This document shows, one piece after another, positions 12,877-24,722 of a DNA stretch of 64,000 nt (position 1 is its first letter; each line of letters opens with the position of its first letter). A program made the translations under genes and the position numbers. The stretch lies in assembly GCA_964019415.1 (NCBI GenBank), contig OZ025872.1, positions 4,153,875-4,217,874 on the forward strand, given 5' to 3'. The notes below the pieces were generated by a model, which worked only from the letters and a program-made list of their open reading frames with translations, was not told where the DNA came from and did no database searches. This DNA comes from Ianthella basta. Its lineage: Eukaryota; Porifera; Demospongiae; Verongiida; Ianthellidae.

Positions 12877-12884
12877 TTAGGATC
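12877..12884 (-). CDS. possible terminal exon of the Roc-COR-Death gene (copy 1)
   Basis: Acceptor ttgctcttccag is followed by GATCCTAA. Joined in phase 1 to the Death exon it gives Arg-Ser-stop. Read instead in phase 0 the exon would be DPKMVAHIVSIFKALTA then stop, a convincing last helix, but I find no phase-0 donor at the end of the Death exon. The terminus is therefore uncertain. Confidence 0.35.
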
Positions 12885-13119
12885 CTGGAAGAGCAACAGG
12901 AAAGTATGACAAAGTTAACATTGACCCAACAGCTTTGAGGTGTCTGGTATGGATTGAAGGGGAACACTTCAGTCACTAACACACCAAACACAACTTCATG
13001 TCAAACCACATCCCATATCAGAGGGGTATACACACACAGTAGGAAGCACAGCCAAGTGTGTCACTCACACACATACACACACATCAGTGCACACACTGCT
13101 CTCAAATGCAAACACTTAC

Positions 13120-13407
13120 TACTACTCAGTCCAAGTTTATTCTCCAGGCCATCAACATCTTGCTGAGCAATCTGTGCATACTCCATTGCCTCCAGAAGCA
13201 TTGTCCAGGTTGGAGGCTGTCGGCCTTGGCCTCCTGTCCATTTAGTAAGACCTAATTGTACTGCTTCCTCCTCATTCTGAGGATGGCTTATGAAACACGC
13301 ATTTATTGTGGTAGACTTAAGTCCCACTCCTTCCAGAACAGCTCTCCCCTTGCCTGCAGCTGTTCTGCTCACATGTGTTCTAAAGAGCATAAGATGTTCT
13401 GGGCGGT
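13120..13407 (-). CDS. Roc-COR-Death gene, Death-domain exon (copy 1)
   Basis: A 288-bp exon (96 codons, phase 1 to 1) with acceptor actctctctgcag and donor gtaagt. The second half has Death-fold spacing: EEEAVQLGLTKWTGG (helix 3/4 with the conserved LxxW) then TWTMLLEAMEYAQIAQQDV (the WxxLLxAL helix 5) and LENKLGL. Death domains mediate homotypic assembly in apoptosis and innate-immune signalling. Roc-COR followed by Death recalls the C-terminal half of DAPK1 and other animal Roco proteins, though no ankyrins or kinase belong to this gene. The call rests on pattern, not on a search. Confidence 0.65.
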
Positions 13408-13665
13408 CTGCAGAGAGAGTAGGGCAATTCTCAAGACAACCCTCACAAGTGACAAAGCTACGTAACCCACTCACCGGACACTGTCTGTGTCAAGACGTTA
13501 GAGACCATAGCTTGTGAAAAGTCTGTAGTGTACGCATGTGAAGAGGTGGGAATGGATACACTCCTGGCATACACAGACCCATTCAACCACTTGTGTGCAC
13601 ATGTGTATGAAGTGCACAAATGTACAGCATCAAGGCTGTCCACCAGAGTGATGGAGGCTACTGAC

Positions 13666-13713
13666 CAATAAATGTAGCTCCCACTTCATTTGGGATGCTT
13701 GAAGTCTCTAAAA
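13666..13713 (-). CDS. Roc-COR-Death gene, 16-codon linker exon (copy 1)
   Basis: A 48-bp phase 1-1 exon encoding LETSSIPNEVGATFI, with acceptor tattttgctcag and donor gtcagt. The NEVGA sequence resembles REVGAS in the neighbouring exon at 13919-14005, suggesting duplicated mini-exons. Confidence 0.5.
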
Positions 13714-13732
13714 CTGAGCAAAATAAGTAAAA

Positions 13733-13867
<135 letters not shown>

Positions 13868-13918
13868 ACATACAAACACACACACACGAGAGAGTGTCTA
13901 GCGGTGGAGATTCCTCAC

Positions 13919-14005
13919 CAGTTGAGCTAGCTCCCACTTCTCTGAGCTGTGCTCTGGTTAGTCCAGCACCACTAGGAGGACAGAAGCTGCTGGACATTAC
14001 TGGAG
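13919..14005 (-). CDS. Roc-COR-Death gene, linker exon (copy 1)
   Basis: An 87-bp phase 1-1 exon with acceptor gtgtgtttgcag and donor gtgagg. It encodes a Ser/Pro/Gly-rich linker ending GLTRAQLREVGASST. Phases match the exons on both sides. Confidence 0.6.
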
Positions 14006-14936
14006 CTGCAAACACACACAGAGCAGTGAAGAAGTGCTTACAACTACACAAAACACCTACAATTAAGTATGATTGGGGCAGTGTTGGAGAACAATAGCTC
14101 TCAGGTTTTAGTAGCAAGTTAGACATGTCAGCAGGTAATTTAACAGGAACTCCTTGAAGTATGTATCTAAGCTCTGCGTCACAACAAATGCTGAGACTGT
14201 GTGTTTAGTTTGACAAGGGCATCAAGACAGTTTAGCACACTGTTGGAGGCCCTCACCAGTTGAGCTAACTGGCACATTCTTTGGCTTTGAACAGGTTAGA
14301 TCAGGACTACTGTGAGGACAGGGGCCACTTGGGATCTGTGAAACTGATCAACAGAACACAATCCAATGGCAACACATCAGACTACTACACATGCTGCATA
14401 ACTCTTACAGTGACAGTGACAGTGAATATGCAAAAACAATCTATACATCTAACTGTCTCTGTTATTGTTGTATATGTTCGCACGGTTTCTTAACCATTCT
14501 GGTTATGCAACTGGACGCTTCAACTGGGTATGGGTAACCAGTTGTGTAACCAGCTGCCCTGATGCCTAGGAGGTAACGACTCTGGTTGTTTAACCGGATG
14601 ATAAAGACAGCTACCATGTATGTAGCGTAGCTAACCTGACGATTGATAGAATACGACAACTGGTAAGGCAAACGCATGCCATACAGAGCTGCCCGGCTGG
14701 GCAACTCGTTGATAGAGAGCTGCACGGCAGGACAATAGGTCAATAGAGAGCTGCCTGGGTCCTTTCTGAAAACATTGGATGATGTGTTCATGAACTGGTC
14801 AGACTACAGTCTCAACAATTACTAACACCTGGCCCACAGCTGTAAACAGAAACCCCTCAAAACGCAACCAAAGAGGACAGTTGTGGTTGGGGGTACAATG
14901 TGTGCAACATAATAAGTGGGTGAAGCATAAACTAAC

Positions 14937-15006
14937 CTGTCTGAAGGGGCGGGACTTCCCCTTCCCTCTCCAGAGAGTAGTTAGTACGCTGTTCCTTTAC
15001 AACAGT
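14937..15006 (-). CDS. Roc-COR-Death gene, linker exon after COR (copy 1)
   Basis: A 70-bp exon, phase 0 in and phase 1 out, encoding TVVKEQRTNYSLEREGEVPP and a short tail. The acceptor is ctttctctcacag and the donor gttagt. It connects the Roc-COR exon in frame to the phase-1 exons that lead to the Death domain. Confidence 0.6.
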
Positions 15007-15087
15007 CTGTGAGAGAAAGCAAAAGAGGCATACTTTAGTGGAGGAGAGAGAAAGTAATATTCAACCTTGTCTCAGCAGTTAACTCAC

Positions 15088-17462
15088 ATAATGAGATATG
15101 TTCTGGAACAGATCAAGTTCTGATACATTGCCACTGAGTGGTTTCGGCTGCAGTGTCTTCTGGCAGCGAACAGATGCAGGGACATGGTTCTTCACCTTCA
15201 GTTCAGCAAAGTGTGGGCCTTCAGGAGCACTTGACTGAGTGGGGCACTTCTGACACGTCTGCCCAAGGACCAGGTAGGGATTGTCCCTGCACTCACTGCA
15301 GGTCCCACTGTGAAGGTCCTTGGCAGCCTTGCTGTGGAAGAGAAAGCAGTACGAGTCTGCAGTGGCCTCTATGATGGTGTCACGGTACATTTGGTATTGT
15401 CCTTCGTGGTACTCCATCTGAACACTGATGTGGGTGGCATGATCAAACAGGATTACACTGCCCACCGTTCCTACTGCGAACTCCATTCGCACACGAGAGA
15501 TAGAGTGGGTGCATATCTCCCACCCTGGGGTGGACTGCAACCGAGCAATCATTCCTGTGAATACTCCACAAGGAATGAAATATTTGTCTTCAAAGGTGAT
15601 GGCAAAGCACAGGGATAGCTCCTGTGGTCTGATACCAACTCCTGATGGGGTTACATCAACTGGTGAGTTGGTCAGTACTGACGGGACAAAGAGAACCCTG
15701 TTTTCATCATGTGACTTGACCTCTGCTCCAATGAAGAGCTGTACCAGGAGGTCCATGAAGGGCTCATAGTCAAGCTGAACCTCAAGGTCCCGAAGTGCTT
15801 CCATTGACAATTTACCCTCATACTTCAGCATTATCTTGCCAACTCCCTCAACCTCTTCTTCAAACTGCACTTGATACACTTTGGAAATGTTTTCAAAGAG
15901 GTAGGAAGGATTGGTGAAGACCAGGCAGTCACTGTCTTCAGTGTGCCCTACATCAGCCCCACAAAGATGAACAAGGAGACCAAGACCATGGAAGTAGGTG
16001 ACCATGGCATAAAATTCTCCTTCGTCTCCAACAGAACCTTCTTCCTTGCAACGTTGATACAGTTCACTGTATGAGTATAACGGCTTCTCCGCATCCTGGC
16101 TCAGTTCCAACAGCTGTCGGAGGTACCACCTCACAGGGACTTCTACCTTAACAGCATCTTCCATTGCCTGCTTCGTTAGCCTCCTCTTGAGATGTTTGGT
16201 GGCATGACAGTGCTTACATTTACAGTGTTTACGCAACTGATGACTTTGGTCAACATAGAGCATATTGTTGATGGGGAAGAACATGAGGCTGGATTTGTGA
16301 TTTGGCACAACCATCTTTATTAGATGGTGAAATTTTGACTGCAATGTTCTATGTAGTAATTCATTGACGGCCTTCAATTTAGCCCTTGAATCTTCTTCAA
16401 CCAGATTATCAAGGTGAGTGCCCACAAGCACAGCACAGGGCTTAGGGGACTTGCTCTCACACTTCACCTCTGAGGGGAGTTGAATCTTTCGGTCAGTAAG
16501 TGAGTGCACAGTCATCGCCGAGCGTGTGATCATATCAGCAGTGGAGAGGGCGGATTTAGCTGAATACTTCTTCTTTCCTTTAGTGGAACACAGCTCATCT
16601 ATAGGGCATTCTGTCAACTCCTTTGCCACGTTGAACACATGCAAGTAGATGGCAGGAATGTTGACAAATATTGGGAGGATATCGTGGTACGCCAGCTGTC
16701 CTCCACTGTCTAGGAACTGCAGGAGATGCACATCGGGCAGGGTCACATCAGCTATGTCAGGATTCTGTAATTCTTGAAACATTCGACTAATCACTGTTTC
16801 AACAGAGTCAGGTTTATGAACAGGTGCCGGAATGGGTAATGCATCATCTAAAGGAAGAATGGGTGATGTATCACCGGACGGATGAATAGGTGTTTCACGG
16901 TAGACCTCCTTATGTGTGCTTGGCAGAACATTAGTTTCATAAATCATTGGTTCTGAAGCAGCCTCAACTTCTACAGTGCTACTTTGGATTGGTGTGACCA
17001 AGGTATCCATTTTCTGCCGCAGGAATGTGAGTAGGCTGAGTATACCACTGTCATTGTTTACCAGCACCCACTTACTCTCAGCTACTACACACATATGGGC
17101 TTTATATCTACACCTCTCAACTACTCTCTGACCCACATCATCCTCTGAGTCGTCTGATGATGATGAGTCATCTGAGTCAGATGAATTGTCTTTGCTTAGG
17201 ACTGCTCCCGATGATGGAATGAGACCAGCCTCATCTGACAGCTCTGCATTATCAGATGGACACACACTGACTGTTTTTGCTGTCTCTATCATAGGAGTGC
17301 TGCTAACATCAGGTGGTGGCAGCCCCAACAGGTGGTAGAATAGAGAGGTCTTGCCGGCTTGAGGGGGTCCAATGGTCATGGCCTTGGCAATGTGGAGGGT
17401 GATGGTGGGGTTGTCTCTGATGGCTTTGTGGTACAGTCTGGAGCAATCTGCCTCTGCGAACC
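15088..17462 (-). CDS. Roco-family Roc GTPase-COR exon (copy 1)
   Basis: A single 2,375-bp exon, phase 1 in and 0 out. Near its start is the P-loop GPPQAGKTSL. There follows an acidic/Ser-rich insert (SDSDDSSSSDDSEDD), a G3-like LDSGGQ about residue 260, and a G4-like LVGTHLD near residue 350 (THxD is the usual Roco variant of NKxD). The COR region follows (VPVRWYLRQLLELSQ, TYFHGLGLLVHL, NPSYLFENISKVYQ), ending in a Cys-rich tail (CSECRDN, CQKCPTQ). Roc-COR modules are GTP-binding dimerisation switches. The insert between G1 and G3 is unusually long. A MITE sits 22 bp upstream of its acceptor. Confidence 0.85.
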
Positions 17463-17484
17463 CTACATTACAGGACACAAGCAG

Positions 17485-18254
17485 AACAAGTATTTCGAGT
17501 TAAAAAACTCGTGGGGCGCCAGGGCGCCCCTGAACCTCGAACTACTTGCTAGCAATTTTCCCATGTACGTTCAGTAAATCAGATAGTTGGGGGTACAGTA
17601 TGGTTGTTGGCCTGAAAGATACATCAAGACACACTAGACCGTTGGGTTTGCAAGAGTTTCAAGTCTCCAGAGCAGCCAGTCATATCCAGTGAAAGCATCC
17701 CTACCAAACTGTCAAATGTTTGCCTACTGCTTTTTGATCTATATGACATTCTAAATGAGCAATTGTTACTTTGTACCTGGAGGAGGAGTGTGCTGGCTAA
17801 AACTATGATGACTATATGAGCGAATCATGGCTATAATTATGTGTCGTGACTCGCTGGTCCTCCATTATTGGCCTACGGGTCACTAGACTTCTGTTGTATT
17901 TAGGGCTGTACCTCGCAGAAAAACAGTTAAGTAAGCTTCCTACCACAATAATATTACTTAAACATGTTCTAGAAACACTTTGCGTTCTTTGGATACACGG
18001 CGAAATCTAAAGAGAATGGTTTTGAGCCTAGCAAACAGAAAGCGTCGAGCGCGCGGCCATTTTACAATGTCCGTCAGTGATAATTGGAGCTGTATCTCGC
18101 AGAAGAGACGTTCCTTAGGCTTTTTAATAGTATCACTCTATTAACACATGTTTATGACCACATTTCGTTCGATTCAAACACGGCGAAACGTCATTAGAGA
18201 GGATTTAAAGCTTTGTAAAGAACGACGTGAGCGCCGCCATTTGCAAAATGACAG

Positions 18255-18288
<34 letters not shown>

Positions 18289-18354
18289 GAACATGAAGCC
18301 ATACGAAGACCTAAATCTGAAAACAATATAGGGGCGCCTTCGGCGCCCCAAAAA
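17485..18354 (-). mobile_element. GC-hairpin MITE, right inverted copy
   Basis: Reverse complement of 11098-11963, with the same GC palindromes at both ends and the (TA)n tract near 18258-18288. It lies in the intron before the Roc exon, its end only 22 bp from the acceptor AG, so it replaces the polypyrimidine and branch-point region. One end flank is AAAAAACTTGC, the other GCAG. Confidence 0.8.
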
Positions 18355-18729
18355 ACTTGCTGGCACTTAATGCTATTAAATAAGGTTAATACCCAGGAGT
18401 GTAGCCAATGGTGTGGTTGATCCAATTTTAACCAAACCACATTTTAGTTGTTCAGCAGTCGTTAAAAATACCCCTCTAATACATGAAACCAACTACAGTG
18501 TAAGATCCTACAGGCTTTGGTTGACTTCCAGAGTCAACCATTCATGATAGGCTACCCTGAAAACGGCCATCAAGCTACACAGAAGAGGAGTTGCTGATGC
18601 CCTTCTGCAAGCGACATCAGAGAAAACGTCCTTAGCCATAAGTCCAGACAGATCTGACGACTGTTCAATGATTCAGTCCCTATGACCAGCAACTGTGAAG
18701 AGCACTTCCCATTTTCTTATTGTCTGCAG

Positions 18730-18997
18730 CCTTTCGACACACAATACAGCAGCTCTTGACATACGTACAAGCCGATCCCCTGAATGACTCTATCATTCTA
18801 TGCCATATATTGCCAATGTCTGTGCAAAGGGAGTTCGTACTTGCACACCCAGAGGGGATCACACGTACATCTACAGTACATGTGAAGAATCGACAGCAGA
18901 TCAGTGAATTTGTAACCCTGCTTCTCCTAAGCATTTTCTTTCTATTTTTGCTTACTTTCATTGCCTGTTCTATTCTAGATTTACTGTATATGGCTTA
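18730..18997 (+). CDS. possible plus-strand exon with a membrane segment
   Basis: After acceptor cttattgtctgcag the frame reads FRHTIQQLLTYVQADPLNDS and ends in a hydrophobic run EFVTLLLLSIFFLFLLTFIA, a credible transmembrane helix. It then runs into a pogo-like MITE at 18998 and stops inside it. It lies antisense within an intron of the Roc gene. It could be the 3' end of the gene that contributes P1 and P2, but the phase at P2 is unknown. Confidence 0.35.
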
Positions 18998-19173
18998 CAG
19001 TGGAACCCCACTAAACAACCACCTCGATAATATGACCACCTTAGAAATAAGACCGCTTTGGTTTAGTCCCTAATGCCGTGCACATGATTGTACATTATGT
19101 TCGCAGAATGATGACCACTTCGAAAATAAGACTGCTTCGCCCAGATGGTGGTCTTATTTCTGAGGTTCCACTG
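18998..19173. mobile_element. pogo/Tigger-like MITE, 176 bp
   Basis: The ends are CAGTGGAACC and GGTTCCACTG, with related internal sequence (gaccacc / ggtggtc, aaataagac / gtcttattt). It is flanked on both sides by TA, consistent with the TA target duplication of Tc1/mariner-pogo elements. Its end sequence also occurs alone near 42975. Confidence 0.8.
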
Positions 19174-19341
19174 TACTATGGAATTCCCTTCAACAATCAC
19201 TGCACCTGTGTCAACATTGACGTCGACAGGACTACCACTCTCACAACATACAAGGGTGTGACAGGGTGAGTGTGCTGTATTCCACAGGGGCGACAGAGGA
19301 TGGTCATGGGCCACAGGCAAAGATCACTCTGGGGTGTGGCC

Positions 19342-19345
<4 letters not shown>

Positions 19346-19386
<41 letters not shown>
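19346..19386. repeat. (CA)n microsatellite
   Basis: Pure CA, 40 bp, inside an intron of the Roc gene. Confidence 0.85.
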
Positions 19387-19387
<1 letters not shown>

Positions 19388-19592
19388 AATATACTGTACA
19401 TCCATATACTGCTTGTACTCTGGGCCTCCATGAGGAAGAAGTGATATAAATCAAACACATAATTATACAGACACACAAACACACACTTTTCACAGTAAGT
19501 AAAATCTTGCCCTATCATACAACCATGTAGTAATACCACAAACCCACAGAAGAAGACACCCCCATGCAATACAATAATGTTGTGGTATTTAC

Positions 19593-19626
19593 CTTTGACT
19601 TGAGGGATCGCCACTACATCATGCTC
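19593..19626 (-). CDS. Roc-COR-Death gene, exon before Roc (copy 1)
   Basis: A 34-bp exon, phase 0 in and phase 1 out, encoding EHDVVAIPQVK. The acceptor is atttctattcag and the donor gtaaat. The phase-1 end fits the Roc exon start (Gly-Phe-Ala-Glu). Confidence 0.5.
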
Positions 19627-19718
19627 CTGAATAGAAATAGACACATGCATGAAACACAAACAAATGAATACATGACAACACATAACCCCATATCACATAC
19701 TGGCTCATAACAGCCTAC

Positions 19719-19867
19719 CTTGAACTCCTCCCCCTCAGTCTCAGCTGCTGTCTGGACAGACATTTTGTCACCTTCTTCAGTGCCTGTCTCCTGATAGACA
19801 TTCACCAACAGATCTGGATCACTGGCTGAACTGGGAAGCACAGGTGCTGGCCTCAGCCCCTCTACAT
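19719..19867 (-). CDS. Roc-COR-Death gene, linker exon (copy 1)
   Basis: A 149-bp exon (phase 1 in, 0 out) encoding a Pro/Ser/Glu-rich linker (VEGLRPAPVLPSSASDPDLL ... QTAAETEGEEFK). The acceptor is actgttgtag and the donor gtaggc. It accepts the phase-1 end of the last CARD-like module. Confidence 0.6.
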
Positions 19868-19967
19868 CTACAACAGTGTTGTATATTGTACATGTAATCA
19901 TGGTCTCACATAACAATCACTACATACACTAAAGGTTGCTTGTATAAACTTGCAACACAATGTGGCA

Positions 19968-19970
<3 letters not shown>

Positions 19971-20018
<48 letters not shown>
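19971..20018. repeat. (TG)n microsatellite
   Basis: Pure TG, about 48 bp, in the intron between the last A module and the linker exon. The adjacent 20020-21072 holds no other exon I can support. Confidence 0.85.
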
Positions 20019-20019
<1 letters not shown>

Positions 20020-21072
20020 CATCATCAAAATGGCAGCTGGAAGCCACAAGGTAGCTAGTGAAGACACCAAACCCAGACTTCCATGAATGCTGAGTTGGGA
20101 ACATGTCGTCTGATGGAAGAAATTTTGTCAGCATGTAAGGCACTTGGAGTGCTGGCATTGCTGTTCACTGTCAGCGGCAGGTCCCATTAACAGCGCAGTT
20201 CAAGTTTAGAGGATCGTCCAAGCCTAGCAAACACGTGGCTTTCCACCACCAAGACCAGCTAAACACCGCACCTCATTTGGTTAGGTTGTCAAATGGATGA
20301 CCAGCAATGGCCATAAGTGTGGCCATGGCGTCCACGGTCAAACAGCAAGGGCTAGGACTGTCCACGGCACCCAGCAGCCACCCAGCGCAGTGCTGTCTGG
20401 CATAGGTCTAGTACAGTGATTTCCATTTTACTGACAATTCTGTTGAGATGTTTACAGGGAAATGTTTTTTGAAATGAAAACAAGCAGCTACACCTAGGTC
20501 TCCTCATGGGTAAATTCATAAAAGATGCCACACACACAACCTGATGTCAGCATTGCTCATTGGTGTAGTCTCTGCTCCTATCCTGTGTCCCGAAGTGACA
20601 ACAGGTACAGTATCCCAGTAGCCCTTTACAATCCCTTCATCCATCAACTCAGTCTAGCAGATTGACTCATTATTATGTTTACAGCATGTTCATCCTCCCT
20701 ACCCCTACCTCACTTGCTGTCCCTATCCCACAAGCTTTGTTTCTATGTTTCTACGTATTACCCAATGTTATTGATTCCACCCACATGTTTTCTCATTTAC
20801 CGCCCCTGCATTTTGCCCTGCCCACTGTAGCATACATTTAAGCCGTCTTGCCTTGTTTGTGTAATCATTATCATTATGAATGTATGATTTGACTTGTACA
20901 CCAGTTCCTTCCTTTGTGATTGGCTAGAGTTGTTCTCAGAATTTTATGCTAAATGGTGGAGATGTATATAATAAAGCAGTCAGTGCAGTTGTAGCATGTG
21001 TCAGTATCAAGTTATCATAGTGCAGTGCTTAGAACACAACTTGGCAAAGTGTGCTACTATAGTATAACTTAC

Positions 21073-21258
21073 TCTTTAGCTCCTTCTTCACACGGCAGCC
21101 AAGTTCCTCCAGCACTGGAATGGCTTCCTTCACTACCTCTACAGGCTTATTTATTAGGACTTGAGCAAGATGGTCCTCTCTATCCCACCTCTTCTTTCTA
21201 GCCACCTCAGAGCACTCTTCTGTTGTTAGGAGGTGTCTAGTGAAGAGCTTATTCAGTG
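21073..21258 (-). CDS. CARD-like module A, most 3' copy (copy 1)
   Basis: A 186-bp phase 1-1 exon identical to 31790-31975: LNKLFTRHLLTTEECSEVAR, then KKRWDREDHLAQVLINKPVE and VVKEAIPVLEELGCRVKKEL. See that entry for interpretation. Copy 1 ends 42 bp beyond it at the assembly gap, so its upstream exons are missing here. Confidence 0.65.
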
Positions 21259-21300
21259 CTGCAGAGTGCGAATAGGTTTAGAAACCATTTGAGAACTCAA

Positions 21301-21500
21301 NNNNNNNNNNNNNNNNNNNNNNNNNNNNNNNNNNNNNNNNNNNNNNNNNNNNNNNNNNNNNNNNNNNNNNNNNNNNNNNNNNNNNNNNNNNNNNNNNNNN
21401 NNNNNNNNNNNNNNNNNNNNNNNNNNNNNNNNNNNNNNNNNNNNNNNNNNNNNNNNNNNNNNNNNNNNNNNNNNNNNNNNNNNNNNNNNNNNNNNNNNNN
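21301..21500. other. assembly gap, 200 N
   Basis: Exactly 200 N. The 10.5 kb repeat copies end and begin precisely at its two sides. Confidence 1.
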
Positions 21501-21535
21501 ATGTGAGTCAAGCTTTTAGTGAATAGGTCATCTCC

Positions 21536-21584
<49 letters not shown>

Positions 21585-21618
21585 CACCTCCCCTCCCCTC
21601 AATACAACAACAGGCCAG

Positions 21619-21814
21619 TTCCTCAACAATGGAGTGAAAGTGGACCAACAAGTGATAATCTTCATACCCAACAACCCTACTGTGCCGGTTGCCATGGACA
21701 ACATATGGCCTGAGGTGCAGCAAAATGGTCAAATGTGCTGGAAGTCACATCGCCTGGGTTACCAGGGGGAGGAGCTTATAGGCGGAGCCTACATGGACTA
21801 CGTTGTGGACCATA
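21619..21814 (+). CDS. unknown gene exon P2 (copy 2)
   Basis: Same as 10902-11097. Exon P1 is absent on this side because the copy begins at its last two bases. Confidence 0.4.
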
Positions 21815-21880
21815 TTTTTGGGGCGCCGAAGGCGCCCCTATATTGTTTTCAGATTTAGGTCTTCGTATGGCTTCATGTTC

Positions 21881-21914
<34 letters not shown>

Positions 21915-22680
21915 CTGTCATTTTGTAAATGGCGGCGCTCACGTCGTTTTTACAAAGCTTTAAATCCTCTCTAATGATGTTTCGCCGTGTTAGAATCGAA
22001 CGAAATGTGGTCATAAACATGTGTTAATAGAGTGATACTAATAAAAAGCCTAAGGAACGTCTCTTCTGCGAGATACAGCTCCAATTATCACTGACGGACA
22101 TTGTAAAATGGCCGCGCGCTCGACGCTTTCTGTTTGCTAGGCTCAAAACCATTCTCTTTAGATTTCGCCGTGTATCCAAAGAACGCAAAGTGTTTCTAGA
22201 ACATGTTTAAGTAATATTATTGTGGTAGGAAGCATACGTAACTGTTTTTCTGCGAGGTACAGCCCTAAATACAACAGAAGTCTAGTGACCCGTAGGCCAA
22301 TGGAGGTCATGACACATAATTATAGCCATGATTCGCTCATATAGTCATCATAGGGTAGCCTTTTAGCCAGCACACTCCTCCTCCTGGCACAAAGTAACAA
22401 TTGCTCATTTAGAATGTCATATAGATCAAAAAGCAGTATAGGCAAACATTTGACAGTTTGGTAGGGATGCTTTCACTGGATATGACTGGCTGCTCTGGAG
22501 ACTTGAAACTCTTGCAAACCCAACGGTCTAGTGTGTCTTGATGTATCTTTCAGACCAACAACAATACTGTACCCCCAACTATCTGATTTACTGAACGTAC
22601 AAGGGAAAATTGCTAGCAAGTAGTTCGAGGTTCAGGGGCGCCCTGGCGCCCCACGAGTTTTTCAACTCGAAATACTTGTT
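21815..22680 (+). mobile_element. GC-hairpin MITE, left copy (duplicate)
   Basis: Duplicate of 11098-11963 at offset 10,717. Confidence 0.8.
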
Positions 22681-23593
22681 GTGACTGATTTTGCCTTCTC
22701 TCTTGCAAAGGGACACTTCTAGGTCAACACTGACTTGAGATATTGAATGATGATTTGACACAAACTAACTGTAACAACTGCAATACTGATCTCTATCTCC
22801 ATTTAATTCCCACACCTCATCACACCATACATATTACACTATACATATTAAACCTTGTTTTCCCTGTATGTACTGTATTGTCCCACTGAATTAATTTAAT
22901 TAATTTTGCTCCAATAATATTATGCAGTATAATAATGGGTATGTACTGTTACATTTACTCGGTATGGTATAATTATGTGCACGTCTTGACAGATCAAAGT
23001 GCCATGTACTTGCATTAATGACTTCATATTCATATAGCACAATTATATGTAGCATCTTATGCTAATAATTAATTCCACTATTACAATTAATGGCAGTCAC
23101 ATAATTTGCACATACCCTGGGCCCATGTGCTCCACAATGAGGTCAATTAATGTTTTACATTGATGTGTGTTCACACATCACTGGCAGCCAGTTCCACATG
23201 GCCAGCATGCCTGGCACATGCATGCTTTTTGGATCCTGCCAGCTATATATAGCTAGGAGCTGCACTATATATAATATATAGTGCAGCACTGGCGCCTGTT
23301 CCAAAACTGGATGCCAATGTATCCACATGACAGTGTGGTGCGCATACAGTGTACAGCTCATTCAGTACACAGTCAGCTAAACTGGTCAAAACTTACGTAA
23401 AATAGAAGAGTTCAGATACGTATACAATACATAGGGTACACTGTGGCTTATGTAAAAGGGAGATATGTATAAAGTGAGCATGCATGAATTAAAGAAAGTC
23501 ACACTATAAATAAATGAAATTGTGTTACACAAAAGTGATGTCAGTTCCTACGCAGTGAGAGCTTTAAAAATTGACACAATGTGTGCCACCATC

Positions 23594-23601
23594 TTAGGAT
23601 C
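23594..23601 (-). CDS. possible terminal exon of Roc-COR-Death gene (copy 2)
   Basis: Duplicate of 12877-12884; same phase ambiguity. Confidence 0.35.
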
Positions 23602-23836
23602 CTGGAAGAGCAACAGGAAAGTATGACAAAGTTAACATTGACCCAACAGCTTTGAGGTGTCTGGTATGGATTGAAGGGGAACACTTCAGTCACTAACACA
23701 CCAAACACAACTTCATGTCAAACCACATCCCATATCAGAGGGGTATACACACACAGTAGGAAGCACAGCCAAGTGTGTCACTCACACACATACACACACA
23801 TCAGTGCACACACTGCTCTCAAATGCAAACACTTAC

Positions 23837-24124
23837 TACTACTCAGTCCAAGTTTATTCTCCAGGCCATCAACATCTTGCTGAGCAATCTGTGCATACTC
23901 CATTGCCTCCAGAAGCATTGTCCAGGTTGGAGGCTGTCGGCCTTGGCCTCCTGTCCATTTAGTAAGACCTAATTGTACTGCTTCCTCCTCATTCTGAGGA
24001 TGGCTTATGAAACACGCATTTATTGTGGTAGACTTAAGTCCCACTCCTTCCAGAACAGCTCTCCCCTTGCCTGCAGCTGTTCTGCTCACATGTGTTCTAA
24101 AGAGCATAAGATGTTCTGGGCGGT
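23837..24124 (-). CDS. Roc-COR-Death gene, Death-domain exon (copy 2)
   Basis: Duplicate of 13120-13407. In the contiguous copy this is the penultimate exon of the gene that starts at 41315, so the full protein would end CARD-like modules, Roc-COR, Death. Confidence 0.65.
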
Positions 24125-24382
24125 CTGCAGAGAGAGTAGGGCAATTCTCAAGACAACCCTCACAAGTGACAAAGCTACGTAACCCACTCACCGGACACTG
24201 TCTGTGTCAAGACGTTAGAGACCATAGCTTGTGAAAAGTCTGTAGTGTACGCATGTGAAGAGGTGGGAATGGATACACTCCTGGCATACACAGACCCATT
24301 CAACCACTTGTGTGCACATGTGTATGAAGTGCACAAATGTACAGCATCAAGGCTGTCCACCAGAGTGATGGAGGCTACTGAC

Positions 24383-24430
24383 CAATAAATGTAGCTCCCA
24401 CTTCATTTGGGATGCTTGAAGTCTCTAAAA
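24383..24430 (-). CDS. Roc-COR-Death gene, 16-codon exon (copy 2)
   Basis: Duplicate of 13666-13713. Confidence 0.5.
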
Positions 24431-24449
24431 CTGAGCAAAATAAGTAAAA

Positions 24450-24584
<135 letters not shown>

Positions 24585-24635
24585 ACATACAAACACACAC
24601 ACACGAGAGAGTGTCTAGCGGTGGAGATTCCTCAC

Positions 24636-24722
24636 CAGTTGAGCTAGCTCCCACTTCTCTGAGCTGTGCTCTGGTTAGTCCAGCACCACTAGGAGGACAG
24701 AAGCTGCTGGACATTACTGGAG
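24636..24722 (-). CDS. Roc-COR-Death gene, linker exon (copy 2)
   Basis: Duplicate of 13919-14005. Confidence 0.6.

Noticed and set aside
14240-14290. Additional linker exon ending VPVSSTG before a gtgagg donor
   Set aside because: It resembles the donor side of 13919-14005, but no acceptor gives an open frame in phase 1; treated as a decayed copy.
21256-21519. Frames crossing the N run
   Set aside because: They consist of unknown residues and have no meaning.
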